Source: Alistipes sp. (GTDB lineage: Bacteria; Bacteroidota; Bacteroidia; Bacteroidales; Rikenellaceae). From it: 47,343 bases of DNA. Location of the stretch: contig JAFOHD010000011.1 of assembly GCA_017421945.1 (NCBI GenBank), forward strand, positions 1 through 47,343. The letters are read 5' to 3'. Of this stretch, positions 18,261-26,002 are shown piece after piece. Below the pieces are notes generated by a model. It saw only the letters and a program-made list of their open reading frames with translations. It did no database searches and had not been told where the DNA came from. The translations under genes and the position numbers were made by a program. The stretch's first letter is position 1; every line of letters starts with the position of its first letter.

Positions 18261-19553
18261 ATGAACGAGATAAAGAAATGCAGCCTGGCGGGCATATCAT
18301 TCACATTTGAAAACGACGCCTTCGCCACACTCAGCCAATACATACAATCACTCAACGACGCCTACCGCAATGACCCCGATGGCGAGGAGATTGTAGCCGA
18401 CATTGAGGCTCGCATAGCCGAACTTATACTCTCGGCAGTACCTGCCGAAGCGATTGTCACACGTCCACTCGTGCTGAACATCATCAAACAGCTTGGCTCT
18501 GCCGAGGAGATTGACAACGAGCAACCCGACCACGAGAGCGAGCCTCGTCAGGCCGAGACCACCGACCAAAACGGCAACCCACGCATACCCCGTCGTCTAT
18601 ATCGCGATATGCAAAACAATAAACTTGGTGGCATCTGCGCGGGTATAGCCAACTACTTTGACACCGACCCTACATGGATACGTCTTGTAGCCCTTGCGCC
18701 CATATTCATATGGTTGTTTGGCGAGATAAATCTGCTGTGGATGGGGCGGATTGAAGGATTTGCAGGACAACTCACAGCTCTTGTAATACTTGGTTATATA
18801 GTGATGTGGTTCACCATACCGCCCGCCTCAACTGCGCGTCAGAAGCTGGAGATGCGCGGCGAGCGCATAACCACCGACAGCATACGCGAGAATGTGCAGA
18901 ATCCTACGTCAGAGCAACAGACCCGCACATTGCTCGCCGATATAGTAAACGTCATTGGCAAAATTCTGCTTATAGGTCTGAAGATATTGGCAGCAATATT
19001 GCTTGTGGGCATGGTTCTGGGCGTATGTGTATTGGCCATGGTGGCATTGGCCGGTATTCCGATGCTGGGATTTGACCTTCCTACGGGCATCTCTCTGCTG
19101 ATGTTCTTCTTTGTTGTGATAATTCCGTTGCTGACGATTATATACCTGATAATCATGCTACTTGTGTCACAACGGCCAAATGGCAAGGCGCTGCTCGGAG
19201 TATTCATACTGTGGATTATATCACTCGTTGGCATGACACTCTCGGCAATAAAATCAAAAGCGAGTTTCGAGAACTCGATAGAGAACGTATTTAACTCTGT
19301 CTTTGAACACGACGAGGAGATACTCTACAAGGAGTTCTCGCAAGAGGAGATTGACGCCTGGCGCAAACAGAACTCTACAAGCGACGAGTTCTACATCTCA
19401 CCCGACTCAATAAATTCGGCACACGAGGAGTTGATGAAGGAGGTTGAAAAGGCGATAGAGATAGTTGACAAGCATAAAGATGCAATAAACAAAGCTGCTG
19501 AAGAGGCCAACCGAACAGGACAGATACAGATTATACCACACAGTGAGCCTTAA
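18261..19553 (+). CDS. Large PspC-domain membrane protein
   Basis: A 430-residue protein. Residues 1-80 repeat the N-terminal region of the small PspC protein (DIEARIAELI). A PspC domain starts near 112 (RRLYRDMQNNKLGGICAGIA). Several transmembrane helices follow at about 140-190 and 230-335. A charged, Glu/Lys-rich probable coiled-coil tail runs over 370-425. The arrangement PspC - PadR - GIN - PspC recurs in Bacteroidetes and is read as an envelope-stress module; no member has a defined reaction. It is the last gene before a strong terminator. Confidence 0.85.
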   Translation: MNEIKKCSLAGISFTFENDAFATLSQYIQSLNDAYRNDPDGEEIVADIEARIAELILSAVPAEAIVTRPLVLNIIKQLGSAEEIDNEQPDHESEPRQAETTDQNGNPRIPRRLYRDMQNNKLGGICAGIANYFDTDPTWIRLVALAPIFIWLFGEINLLWMGRIEGFAGQLTALVILGYIVMWFTIPPASTARQKLEMRGERITTDSIRENVQNPTSEQQTRTLLADIVNVIGKILLIGLKILAAILLVGMVLGVCVLAMVALAGIPMLGFDLPTGISLLMFFFVVIIPLLTIIYLIIMLLVSQRPNGKALLGVFILWIISLVGMTLSAIKSKASFENSIENVFNSVFEHDEEILYKEFSQEEIDAWRKQNSTSDEFYISPDSINSAHEELMKEVEKAIEIVDKHKDAINKAAEEANRTGQIQIIPHSEP

Positions 19554-19611
19554 CAGGTGGGAACTTTAGCAAAACAAATGGTCAAAACCCAATCATAGCA
19601 TTATTTTTGAC

Positions 19612-19655
19612 AGCGAGGAGAATCGGCACAGAGGATTGCTCCTCGCTTTTTTTTT
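19612..19655 (+). terminator. Strong rho-independent terminator of the PspC operon
   Basis: A 9-bp perfect stem (19612-19620 with 19639-19647, AGCGAGGAG), 18-nt loop, followed by nine T (19647-19655). Confidence 0.9.
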
Positions 19656-19698
19656 GTGCAATGATGTATTGCATACCTATAAATCAAATTATTTTCAT

Positions 19699-19706
19699 TA
19701 AATTTG
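19699..19706 (+). promoter_or_regulatory. -7 box of pfkA
   Basis: TAAATTTG 27 nt before the pfkA ATG; no good -33 element seen. Confidence 0.5.
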
Positions 19707-19732
19707 CCAAAGGAAAATAAAAACAGAATATT

Positions 19733-20713
19733 ATGGCAGCTATCAAATGTATCGGTGTTCTTACTTCGGGAGGTGATGCTCCGGGTATGAATGCAGCTAT
19801 TCGTGCGGTCACACGTACTGCAATATATAATGGTTATAAGGTGAAGGGTATCATGCGTGGTTACCATGGTCTGGTTACAAACGAGATTGTGGAGTTCAAG
19901 TCGCAGAGCGTCAGCAACATCATCCAGCAGGGAGGCACAATCCTTAAGACTGCCCGCAGCAAGGAGTTCCGCACGGTGGAAGGTCGCCAGCAGGCCTACG
20001 AGAACATGAAGGCGGCAGGCATCGACGCATTGGTGGTGATTGGTGGTGACGGCTCGTTGTCGGGAGCGCAGCTCTTCGCCGACGAGTTTGATGTACCCAT
20101 CGTGGGTCTGCCAGGTACCATCGACAACGACCTTGACGGTACTGACGAGACCATCGGCTACGACACAGCCCTGAACACCATCGTTGATGCGGTGGACAAA
20201 TTGCGCGACACGGCTACAAGCCACGAACGACTGTTCTTTGTGGAGGTGATGGGTAACACGGCGGGCTACCTCGCCCTGAATGGTGCAATCGCATCGGGTG
20301 CCGAGGCGGCTATCATCCCCGAGCGTGAGACCGAGGTTGACCAGCTGGCGGAACTTATTCACAACGGATTCCGCAAGAGCAAGTCATCGGCTATTGTGCT
20401 GGTGGCGGAGAACAAGGCTACGGGAGGCGCACTCGGACTGAAGGAGCGTATCAAGAAGGAGTTCCCCGAGTTTGATGCCCGCGTGACCATCCTCGGCCAC
20501 TTGCAGCGTGGAGGCTCACCCACAGCCAAGGACCGCATCCTCGCCTCGAAGATGGGTGCAATAGCCATTGAAGCTCTGTCGGAAGGCCAGCGCAATGTGA
20601 TGATTGGCATAAAGAATGGCGAGCTGGTTTACGTTCCGTTCAAGAAGGCTGTCGCACATCAGCAGAAGATGGACCTCAGAGATATGGATATTGTGAAGAT
20701 ACTGTCAATCTAA
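19733..20713 (+). CDS. pfkA: ATP-dependent 6-phosphofructokinase
   Basis: Glycolytic phosphorylation of fructose 6-phosphate. The 326-residue protein matches the bacterial PfkA length. It has the N-terminal ATP loop [15 protein letters not shown] (11-25), GGDGS (103-107) with the Gly that favours ATP over pyrophosphate, the catalytic TIDND near 124, [10 protein letters not shown] for substrate binding, and [13 protein letters not shown] near 250. The start is confirmed by [18 protein letters not shown] alignment. A small membrane-protein frame begins just after (or overlapping) its end, and both precede a long palindromic terminator. Confidence 0.97.
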   Translation: MAAIKCIGVLTSGGDAPGMNAAIRAVTRTAIYNGYKVKGIMRGYHGLVTNEIVEFKSQSVSNIIQQGGTILKTARSKEFRTVEGRQQAYENMKAAGIDALVVIGGDGSLSGAQLFADEFDVPIVGLPGTIDNDLDGTDETIGYDTALNTIVDAVDKLRDTATSHERLFFVEVMGNTAGYLALNGAIASGAEAAIIPERETEVDQLAELIHNGFRKSKSSAIVLVAENKATGGALGLKERIKKEFPEFDARVTILGHLQRGGSPTAKDRILASKMGAIAIEALSEGQRNVMIGIKNGELVYVPFKKAVAHQQKMDLRDMDIVKILSI

Positions 20714-20732
20714 GATTGACGCTGCCAAGGCC

Positions 20733-20903
20733 GTGGGTATCGTAGTGCTTATTCTGACATTTGTCTTTGTTGCTGCATTCTACGTGATAAAGTGGATTGT
20801 GCAGTTCTTCCTGCGCCGCAACAAGGCTAAAAAGGAGGCTGAAGCACAGCAGGCTGAGCAGACACAGCAGGTTGAAGGTGAGCAGACACCTCCACAGGCA
20901 TAA
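20733..20903 (+). CDS. Probable small single-pass membrane protein (non-ATG start)
   Basis: I see a 56-codon frame from GTG at 20733 to TAA at 20901. It encodes a hydrophobic helix (VGIVVLILTFVFVAAFYVIK), then WIVQFFLRRN, then a charged Lys/Glu/Gln-rich tail ending TPPQA. The composition looks like a real one-helix protein and the frame ends 4 nt before the terminator palindrome. In this frame there is no ATG between the preceding TGA (20694) and the helix. GTG 20733 (preceded by AAGG) or ATT 20715 are the only likely starts. It has no family I recognise. Alternatives are a pseudogene fragment or an indel in the sequence. Confidence 0.55.
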   Translation: MGIVVLILTFVFVAAFYVIKWIVQFFLRRNKAKKEAEAQQAEQTQQVEGEQTPPQA

Positions 20904-20906
20904 CAC

Positions 20907-20944
20907 AAATAAAGATGGGCAGAATGTTCTGCCCATCTTTATTT
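20907..20944. terminator. Bidirectional terminator between pfkA side and WG-repeat gene
   Basis: A perfect 18-bp inverted repeat (20907-20924 with 20927-20944) around a 2-nt centre. It carries A-rich and T-rich outer flanks on both sides, so it can terminate transcription from either direction between these convergent genes. Confidence 0.9.
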
Positions 20945-20959
20945 TCCGTATATCACAAG

Positions 20960-21559
20960 TTATCTCTTCAGGCGCGCGAGAGCCGACTGCGCCTCATGCT
21001 TATGATCGAAATTGGGTTGGATGACAAACTGATTCATGCGGTTGATGACACCCCAGCCACCACCTTTAACCTTCACCACAGCAAAGCCGTCGCCATCGAA
21101 ATCCATCCCCGACTCATATTGCGGCTTTATCTGCCACTCTCCAAAATGGTTCAAATAGCCGCAAAGCTCCGTTGCGGGGTCCTCCATAGCCCACATCTCA
21201 ATGCCCGCCAAACGACCTTTGCGAATTGAGCCTATCGCATCGTCACAATCAACACTGCTTGTAAACACGGGCTGCACAATCCACTGACCTAACGGATCAA
21301 TGGCTCCGTAGTAATTACCCTTCTTCACACGTGCCATACCATCACTAAAACTACCCGCCGACTTGAACTGCGGCGCAATGACCCATATTCCTACATTATT
21401 CAGGTAGCCATACAGTCCCGTGGCTCGATCCTCGGTAGGCGTCAATCCATGTGCGACACTCTGCATCTTCTCTCCCACGGGAAATATTCCCGAATAGAGC
21501 ATTGGAGAACATGAGCAGACAAGAGCCATCAACGACAATGGCAAAAAGATACGTTTCAT
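20960..21559 (-). CDS. WG-repeat lipoprotein
   Basis: A 199-residue putative lipoprotein: a short signal sequence ends in a lipobox-like VCSC (Cys near 17). At least three WG-type beta repeats follow (GYLNNVGIWVIAPQF, GAIDPLGQWIVQPVF, GYLNHFGEWQIKPQY, then WGVINRMNQFVIQPNF). These repeats form small beta hairpins found in many exported Bacteroidetes proteins; ligand unknown. The start at 21559 is favoured by the lipoprotein signal and by the promoter at 21589-21620, which excludes the two upstream in-frame ATGs. Confidence 0.8.
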   Translation of the reverse strand: MKRIFLPLSLMALVCSCSPMLYSGIFPVGEKMQSVAHGLTPTEDRATGLYGYLNNVGIWVIAPQFKSAGSFSDGMARVKKGNYYGAIDPLGQWIVQPVFTSSVDCDDAIGSIRKGRLAGIEMWAMEDPATELCGYLNHFGEWQIKPQYESGMDFDGDGFAVVKVKGGGWGVINRMNQFVIQPNFDHKHEAQSALARLKR

Positions 21560-21588
21560 AGCACAACAAAAAAAATTGGTTTCCATAA

Positions 21589-21620
21589 CAAAGGTAGATT
21601 CCCCCCATCCGAAAACCAAA
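21589..21620 (-). promoter_or_regulatory. Promoter of the WG-repeat gene
   Basis: Minus-strand TTTG (21617-21620), 20-nt spacer, TACCTTTG (21589-21596). Confidence 0.7.
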
Positions 21621-21677
21621 CCATAGGGTATATTTTACGCTATGATATGCCGATTAAGCCCCTTATGAGATTATATA

Positions 21678-21707
21678 TGGTGCGCCCGCACTACCTTGTC
21701 CGCACCA
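21678..21707 (-). terminator. Weak terminator-like hairpin after the acyltransferase
   Basis: 7-bp arms at 21678-21684 and 21701-21707 (TGGTGCG/CGCACCA) lie just past the acyltransferase stop. The following minus-strand tract is ATATATAA rather than a T-run, so function is uncertain. Confidence 0.35.
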
Positions 21708-21729
21708 CAAACATGCGCCTAAGAGGCAA

Positions 21730-22857
21730 TCATTTTCTTGCCATGTGCGAAATCAGGAACCTACGCACAGGAATATCGTAGAATTTCAGGCATAACCAAG
21801 CCAGCACAATTGAGCCAAAGAAGAGAGCCAACGCCTCGGGCAACGACTCGACAAAGTTGGCGGGATGGTTTCGCACCCACGCATAATAGAGGTAGATAAA
21901 CGGGTAATGTACCATATACAACGGGAAAGAAATATCGCCCAGAAACTTGCACAGCTTTGAAGAGAGGAGGTCAGAGGTTTTGCCCGACGCTCCCAGCCAC
22001 ACCAGCAACGGAAAGACCACCACAACGCACAAACTGTCGTACAAGCCGTTAATCCAGAAGTGCGACTCACCGCCCAGACGAGGTAACGCCGACAATATCA
22101 CAAAAACAACTGCACCAATCCAGAATGCACCCTTAACCTTTATGGGTTTGAACAGGCGAGCCATCAACAAGCCGGCGCCAAACGAGAAGAGCAATCGCAA
22201 CGAGCCTCCCGTCATATCCATCTCGGTCATGGCATATCCTGCACACAGGTCGCCAAGTTCGCCAAACATGGCAAACCACGTCAGCCCCACAGCCGCCAGG
22301 CCCACAACCACAGCAAGGATTTTAGTAGGCAGGAAGCGCAGCACGAAAGCATATAATATATTGCCCAGATACTCATACAGAAGCGACCACGAAGGCCCAT
22401 TCAAAGGGTACATCTCGTTAAAGCCACGAATATCACCCGCAGGTGACAACGGAATAAGCAGCATGTTCATGACCATGGCCATAAGCAGCACTCCAATCGC
22501 TATGTTACCCACCTGCATAACCTCGCACCCCTGGGTATAGAACATGGCAGCACCCAAAAGGGCACTCAGCACAACCATAGGATGCAGGCGTATCAATCGG
22601 CGTTTGAAAAACTCCCACACGCCCATCTTCCGCCAGCGGTCATCGTAGGCATAGCCTATAACAAAACCCGACAATATAAAAAAGAAATCCACAGCAAGAT
22701 AGCCGTGGTTAATACCCTGGTCAAGATGCGATGTAGCATGAGCCTCAAAGATGTGAAACCACACCACCAGCAGCGCAGCCACACCACGCAATCCATCCAA
22801 AATCTCATAGTGCGGTTTCGCGTCAGCAAACTCCGCCGCAGAAAGCTCTCTCGCCAT
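21730..22857 (-). CDS. Acyltransferase family 3 (OafA/YrhL-like) membrane protein
   Basis: A 375-residue inner-membrane protein with about ten helices. It opens with the family motif DGLRGVAALLVVWFH near 24-38 (the conserved Arg and His used for acyl transfer), followed by the YLAVDFFFILSGFVIGY segment. Such enzymes O-acetylate surface polysaccharides, lipid A decorations or peptidoglycan. I start at MARELSAAEF; 18 further upstream residues would overlap the preceding glycosyltransferase. Four nt separate it from that glycosyltransferase, so they probably modify the same glycan. The acceptor is not known. Confidence 0.88.
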   Translation of the reverse strand: MARELSAAEFADAKPHYEILDGLRGVAALLVVWFHIFEAHATSHLDQGINHGYLAVDFFFILSGFVIGYAYDDRWRKMGVWEFFKRRLIRLHPMVVLSALLGAAMFYTQGCEVMQVGNIAIGVLLMAMVMNMLLIPLSPAGDIRGFNEMYPLNGPSWSLLYEYLGNILYAFVLRFLPTKILAVVVGLAAVGLTWFAMFGELGDLCAGYAMTEMDMTGGSLRLLFSFGAGLLMARLFKPIKVKGAFWIGAVVFVILSALPRLGGESHFWINGLYDSLCVVVVFPLLVWLGASGKTSDLLSSKLCKFLGDISFPLYMVHYPFIYLYYAWVRNHPANFVESLPEALALFFGSIVLAWLCLKFYDIPVRRFLISHMARK

Positions 22858-22861
22858 AAAA

Positions 22862-23770
22862 CTATATATTCTTACTCCACAGTCCACGCGTAATCTGCCT
22901 GCGCATGACAATCAGATGCTTGGCCTTGTTCCACTGCAACGTAACGACATACCACGCCGCCAGACAAAGCGTTGCAACCCATTTCACACACTCCTTGGCC
23001 TTCACCCTGCCTATGCGGTGATAGTAGCGGGCACGACGCAACTGACTCACGCCCACATTATAACTCAGGCGCGAGAGGTAATCAAGCGTGAGCTTCTCCC
23101 TGGGGATGATGTGATACATGACAGCCCCCGGAACGTAGTAATACTTCGCCTCGGCAATCTGCAATCGCTCGAAAAGGTCGCACTCCTCGCCACCGATAAG
23201 TTGCTCACCCACATAACCGAGCGAGGTGTCAAACACTCCGTAACGTCTTACGGCAGAGCGGCGCAGTGCCATATTACCGCCACCCGGGATACGTCCTTTG
23301 GGGAACAGGCACACCTTGTCACCAAAATACATGGTGTTGGCTATGGGTCGCTCGGTAAAGCGCGACATCCAACGAGGCTTGCCCGAAGGGTACTCTGCCA
23401 CGATGGGACCTCCTGCCGCCACAGCATCGGGCGTGGTGTCAAACAAGTTGATGTATGATGAGATGAAGTCGGGAGCAATGCGCTCGTCATCATCAATGAT
23501 TGCTATATACTCGCCCTCGCTCTCGCCAATGCCACGATTGCGGGCAAATGAGAGGCCCTGACGCAACTCCTTGACCATGCGCAAGTTCACATCGGGATGC
23601 GCCTGGGCAAATTCGGCAAAACGCAGCTCTGTGTCGTCAGTCGAATTATTATTCACAACTACACACTCCCACTGCTCTTTGGGAGCCGACTGCTCAACGA
23701 CCGATTGCAAAGCTGTCAGGAGTGATGCTGAACGATTATATGTGGCTATAACAAGAGAGAGTCGTAACAT
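22862..23770 (-). CDS. Family 2 glycosyltransferase
   Basis: A 302-residue GT-A fold enzyme. Residues 1-110 carry LVIATYNRS, the VVVNNNSTDDT nucleotide-sugar segment and the DDD metal-binding motif (IAIIDDDERI near 92-101). The acceptor region contains GGGNMALRR and the GGEECDLFERL ED-type catalytic segment near 202. The C-terminal 60 residues contain a hydrophobic stretch (LCLAAWYVV) that may attach it to the membrane. It is coupled to the acyltransferase, suggesting surface glycan synthesis. Donor and acceptor unknown. A TATATTTG box lies 18 nt upstream. Confidence 0.9.
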   Translation of the reverse strand: MLRLSLVIATYNRSASLLTALQSVVEQSAPKEQWECVVVNNNSTDDTELRFAEFAQAHPDVNLRMVKELRQGLSFARNRGIGESEGEYIAIIDDDERIAPDFISSYINLFDTTPDAVAAGGPIVAEYPSGKPRWMSRFTERPIANTMYFGDKVCLFPKGRIPGGGNMALRRSAVRRYGVFDTSLGYVGEQLIGGEECDLFERLQIAEAKYYYVPGAVMYHIIPREKLTLDYLSRLSYNVGVSQLRRARYYHRIGRVKAKECVKWVATLCLAAWYVVTLQWNKAKHLIVMRRQITRGLWSKNI

Positions 23771-23787
23771 AAAAATCCTATTTTATG

Positions 23788-23795
23788 CAAATATA
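23788..23795 (-). promoter_or_regulatory. -7 box of the GT2-acyltransferase unit
   Basis: TATATTTG on the minus strand, 17 nt before the GT2 ATG; no clear -33. Confidence 0.5.
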
Positions 23796-23847
23796 GAAAA
23801 AAATCTTTCACTTATTGCCTTTATATTACATCTTTTTACCGATTTGC

Positions 23848-23877
23848 TTTGGGTTTTCTCGGTTTTGAGTATCTTTG
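23848..23877 (+). promoter_or_regulatory. Promoter of nhaC
   Basis: TTTG (23848-23851), 18-nt spacer, TATCTTTG (23870-23877). It decides the nhaC start at 23899 because the upstream in-frame ATG at 23875 lies inside the box. Confidence 0.65.
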
Positions 23878-23898
23878 CGGAGTTATAACTTTTTGAAT

Positions 23899-25338
23899 AT
23901 GAAAAACTCACAAATAAAGAGTCCCTCGATTGCCGTGGCTCTGATTCCTTTGGCTGTACTGGTTATATTCCTCGCCCTTACGATACATCTCTTTGGCGGA
24001 GATGCCATAGCAGGCGGCAGCCAATTATCACTTCTCACCGCCTCGGCAATCTGCACGGCCCTCGCCATAGGCATCTACCACATAAAGTGGCAAACTCTGG
24101 AGGATGCCATCGTAGAGAACATGCGTAACGCAACGCCCGCACTCCTGATTCTGCTGCTCATCGGAGCCATCGCAGGCACATGGATGGCGAGCGGAATCAT
24201 TCCCACGCTCATATACTACGGGCTGAAAATCATGCACCCCTCGATATTCCTGCCCGCATCGTGCATAATTTGCGCCGTCATATCACTGCTCACAGGTTCA
24301 TCGTGGACCACCATTGCCACAATCGGAGTTGCGCTGATGGGCATTGGTCGCGCCATGGGATTTGAGGATGGATGGGTGGCGGGAGCCATCATATCGGGCG
24401 CATATTTCGGCGACAAAATATCACTCATGAGCGACACCACGGTGCTGGCCTCATCAACCATCGGAGTGCCTCTGTTCTCCCACATAAAGTATATGCTCTT
24501 TACGACCACGCCTTCGCTCGTGATTGCAATAGTAACATTTACCATTGCCGGAATAAATGGAGCTACGGCATCTCTCGCCGACTCAATAGCCATAGAGCAG
24601 GGCATTGAGCAGACTTTCAACATATCACCATGGCTGCTTATTGTGCCGCTTCTCACCGGTTTCCTAATCATCAAGAAGCTGCCTGCCATCGTCACACTCT
24701 TTGCCTCGGTATTCATGGCAGCCATAGCCATGGTGATTGCGCAGCCCGAGATAGTGTTGCAGATAACACAGGCCGACTCGTTCACGGCTCTGAATGCCTT
24801 TAAGGCCATCGTCACTTCTGCCACTACGGCAACATCCATACAGACCAACAACGAACTACTGAACGCGCTCATCGCCACACGAGGCATGGGAGGCATGATG
24901 AATACCGTCTGGCTTATAATTTGCGCCATGTGTTTCGGTGGTGTAATGTACGGCAGCGGCATGCTGTCGGTTATCTCGCAGATTTTCCTACGCATGGCAC
25001 GCCGCACGGTGAGTGTTGTGGGCTCGACCATAGGCTCGGGATTATTCTTCAACATGGCTACTGGCGACCAATACATATCAATCATCCTAACGGGAAATCT
25101 CTTCCAAGAACTTTACCGCGAGCGCAAACTCGAGGATAGGCTTCTGAGCCGTAGCGTGGAGGATTCGGCAACGGTCACATCGGTGCTTATACCGTGGAAC
25201 TCGTGCGGAATGGCGCAATCAACTGTTCTGGGTGTGGCAACACTTACATACATGCCCTACTGCATTTTCAACATCGTGAGCCCGCTGATGTCAATCCTTG
25301 TGGCAGCCATAGGCTGGAAAATATATAAACGAGAGTAA
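23899..25338 (+). CDS. nhaC: NhaC-family Na+/H+ antiporter
   Basis: A 479-residue polytopic inner-membrane antiporter with about 11-12 helices. It carries the family segments LTGSSWTTIATIGVALMGIG near 135-155 and ISGAYFGDKISLMSDTT near 170-186, the conserved Asp/Ser-rich ion path of the NhaC/ArsB-like fold. Later it has SGLFFNMATGDQYISI and VTSVLIPWNSCGMAQ. Likely ion is sodium in exchange for protons; a substrate/product antiporter function (as for MleN) cannot be excluded. The HAD phosphatase starts 4 nt after its stop, so both are probably on one transcript. Confidence 0.92.
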   Translation: MKNSQIKSPSIAVALIPLAVLVIFLALTIHLFGGDAIAGGSQLSLLTASAICTALAIGIYHIKWQTLEDAIVENMRNATPALLILLLIGAIAGTWMASGIIPTLIYYGLKIMHPSIFLPASCIICAVISLLTGSSWTTIATIGVALMGIGRAMGFEDGWVAGAIISGAYFGDKISLMSDTTVLASSTIGVPLFSHIKYMLFTTTPSLVIAIVTFTIAGINGATASLADSIAIEQGIEQTFNISPWLLIVPLLTGFLIIKKLPAIVTLFASVFMAAIAMVIAQPEIVLQITQADSFTALNAFKAIVTSATTATSIQTNNELLNALIATRGMGGMMNTVWLIICAMCFGGVMYGSGMLSVISQIFLRMARRTVSVVGSTIGSGLFFNMATGDQYISIILTGNLFQELYRERKLEDRLLSRSVEDSATVTSVLIPWNSCGMAQSTVLGVATLTYMPYCIFNIVSPLMSILVAAIGWKIYKRE

Positions 25339-25342
25339 AAAG

Positions 25343-26002
25343 ATGAACAATAAACTTGTGATATTTGACCTTGACGGCACTCTGCTCAACACCATTGGCG
25401 ACCTTGCAACGGGTTGTGACCATATGTTGCGACTGAGAAACCTGCCTACGCACAGTTTTGAGGATTACTGTTCGTTTGTAGGTAATGGCATCATGCGCCT
25501 GGTTGAAAGAGCCCTGCCCGCCGAATTGCGTACCGAGGAGGATGTGGCGGCAGCACGCCGTGACTTCGTCAATTACTACATCGACCATATCGACCTCCAC
25601 ACCCACCCCTACCAAGGCATCGTGGAACTTGTAAACGGTCTATCTAAGGAGGGCGTAAAGCTGGCCGTTGCTTCAAACAAGTTTCAGGCAGGAACAGAGA
25701 AACTGATAAAGAAATTCTTTCCCCATACCGAGTTTGTGATGATTTGCGGCAATCGTGAGGGTGTGCCACTAAAGCCCGATACGGCATTGGTCGATTTGAT
25801 TCTTCAGGCCGCCGACATCGAGCGCACAAGATGCGTGATGGTGGGTGACTCGGCCGTAGATATACAAACTGCAAAAGGGGCAGGCATCGTATCGGTAGGT
25901 GTGAGCTGGGGTTTCCGCTCACGCACCGAGTTAGAGGAGGCAGGAGCCGACTACATAGCCGACTCCGCATCGCAGCTAAAGGCTATTTTGTCAGCAATAT
26001 AG
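25343..26002 (+). CDS. HAD-superfamily phosphatase, phosphoglycolate phosphatase-like
   Basis: A 219-residue haloacid-dehalogenase hydrolase with all four motifs: DLDGT at 9-13 (nucleophile and acid Asp), ASN near 110 (motif II), Lys in GVPLKPD near 148, and GDSAVDIQTAKGAG near 167. The alpha-helical cap (residues 17-90) puts it in subfamily IA, like Gph and PpaX. Substrate could be phosphoglycolate or another small phosphate ester. Its last 12 nt overlap the 3' end of the convergent sigma-54 regulator gene, with no terminator between them. Confidence 0.88.
   Translation: MNNKLVIFDLDGTLLNTIGDLATGCDHMLRLRNLPTHSFEDYCSFVGNGIMRLVERALPAELRTEEDVAAARRDFVNYYIDHIDLHTHPYQGIVELVNGLSKEGVKLAVASNKFQAGTEKLIKKFFPHTEFVMICGNREGVPLKPDTALVDLILQAADIERTRCVMVGDSAVDIQTAKGAGIVSVGVSWGFRSRTELEEAGADYIADSASQLKAILSAI

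Noticed and set aside
19601..20362. 253-codon frame antisense to pfkA
   Set aside because: Would read through the PspC-operon terminator and pfkA promoter; low-complexity shadow.
24216..25085. 289-codon open frame antisense to nhaC
   Set aside because: Met/Ile/Ala-rich antisense shadow of membrane-helix codons; nhaC itself is a clear family member.
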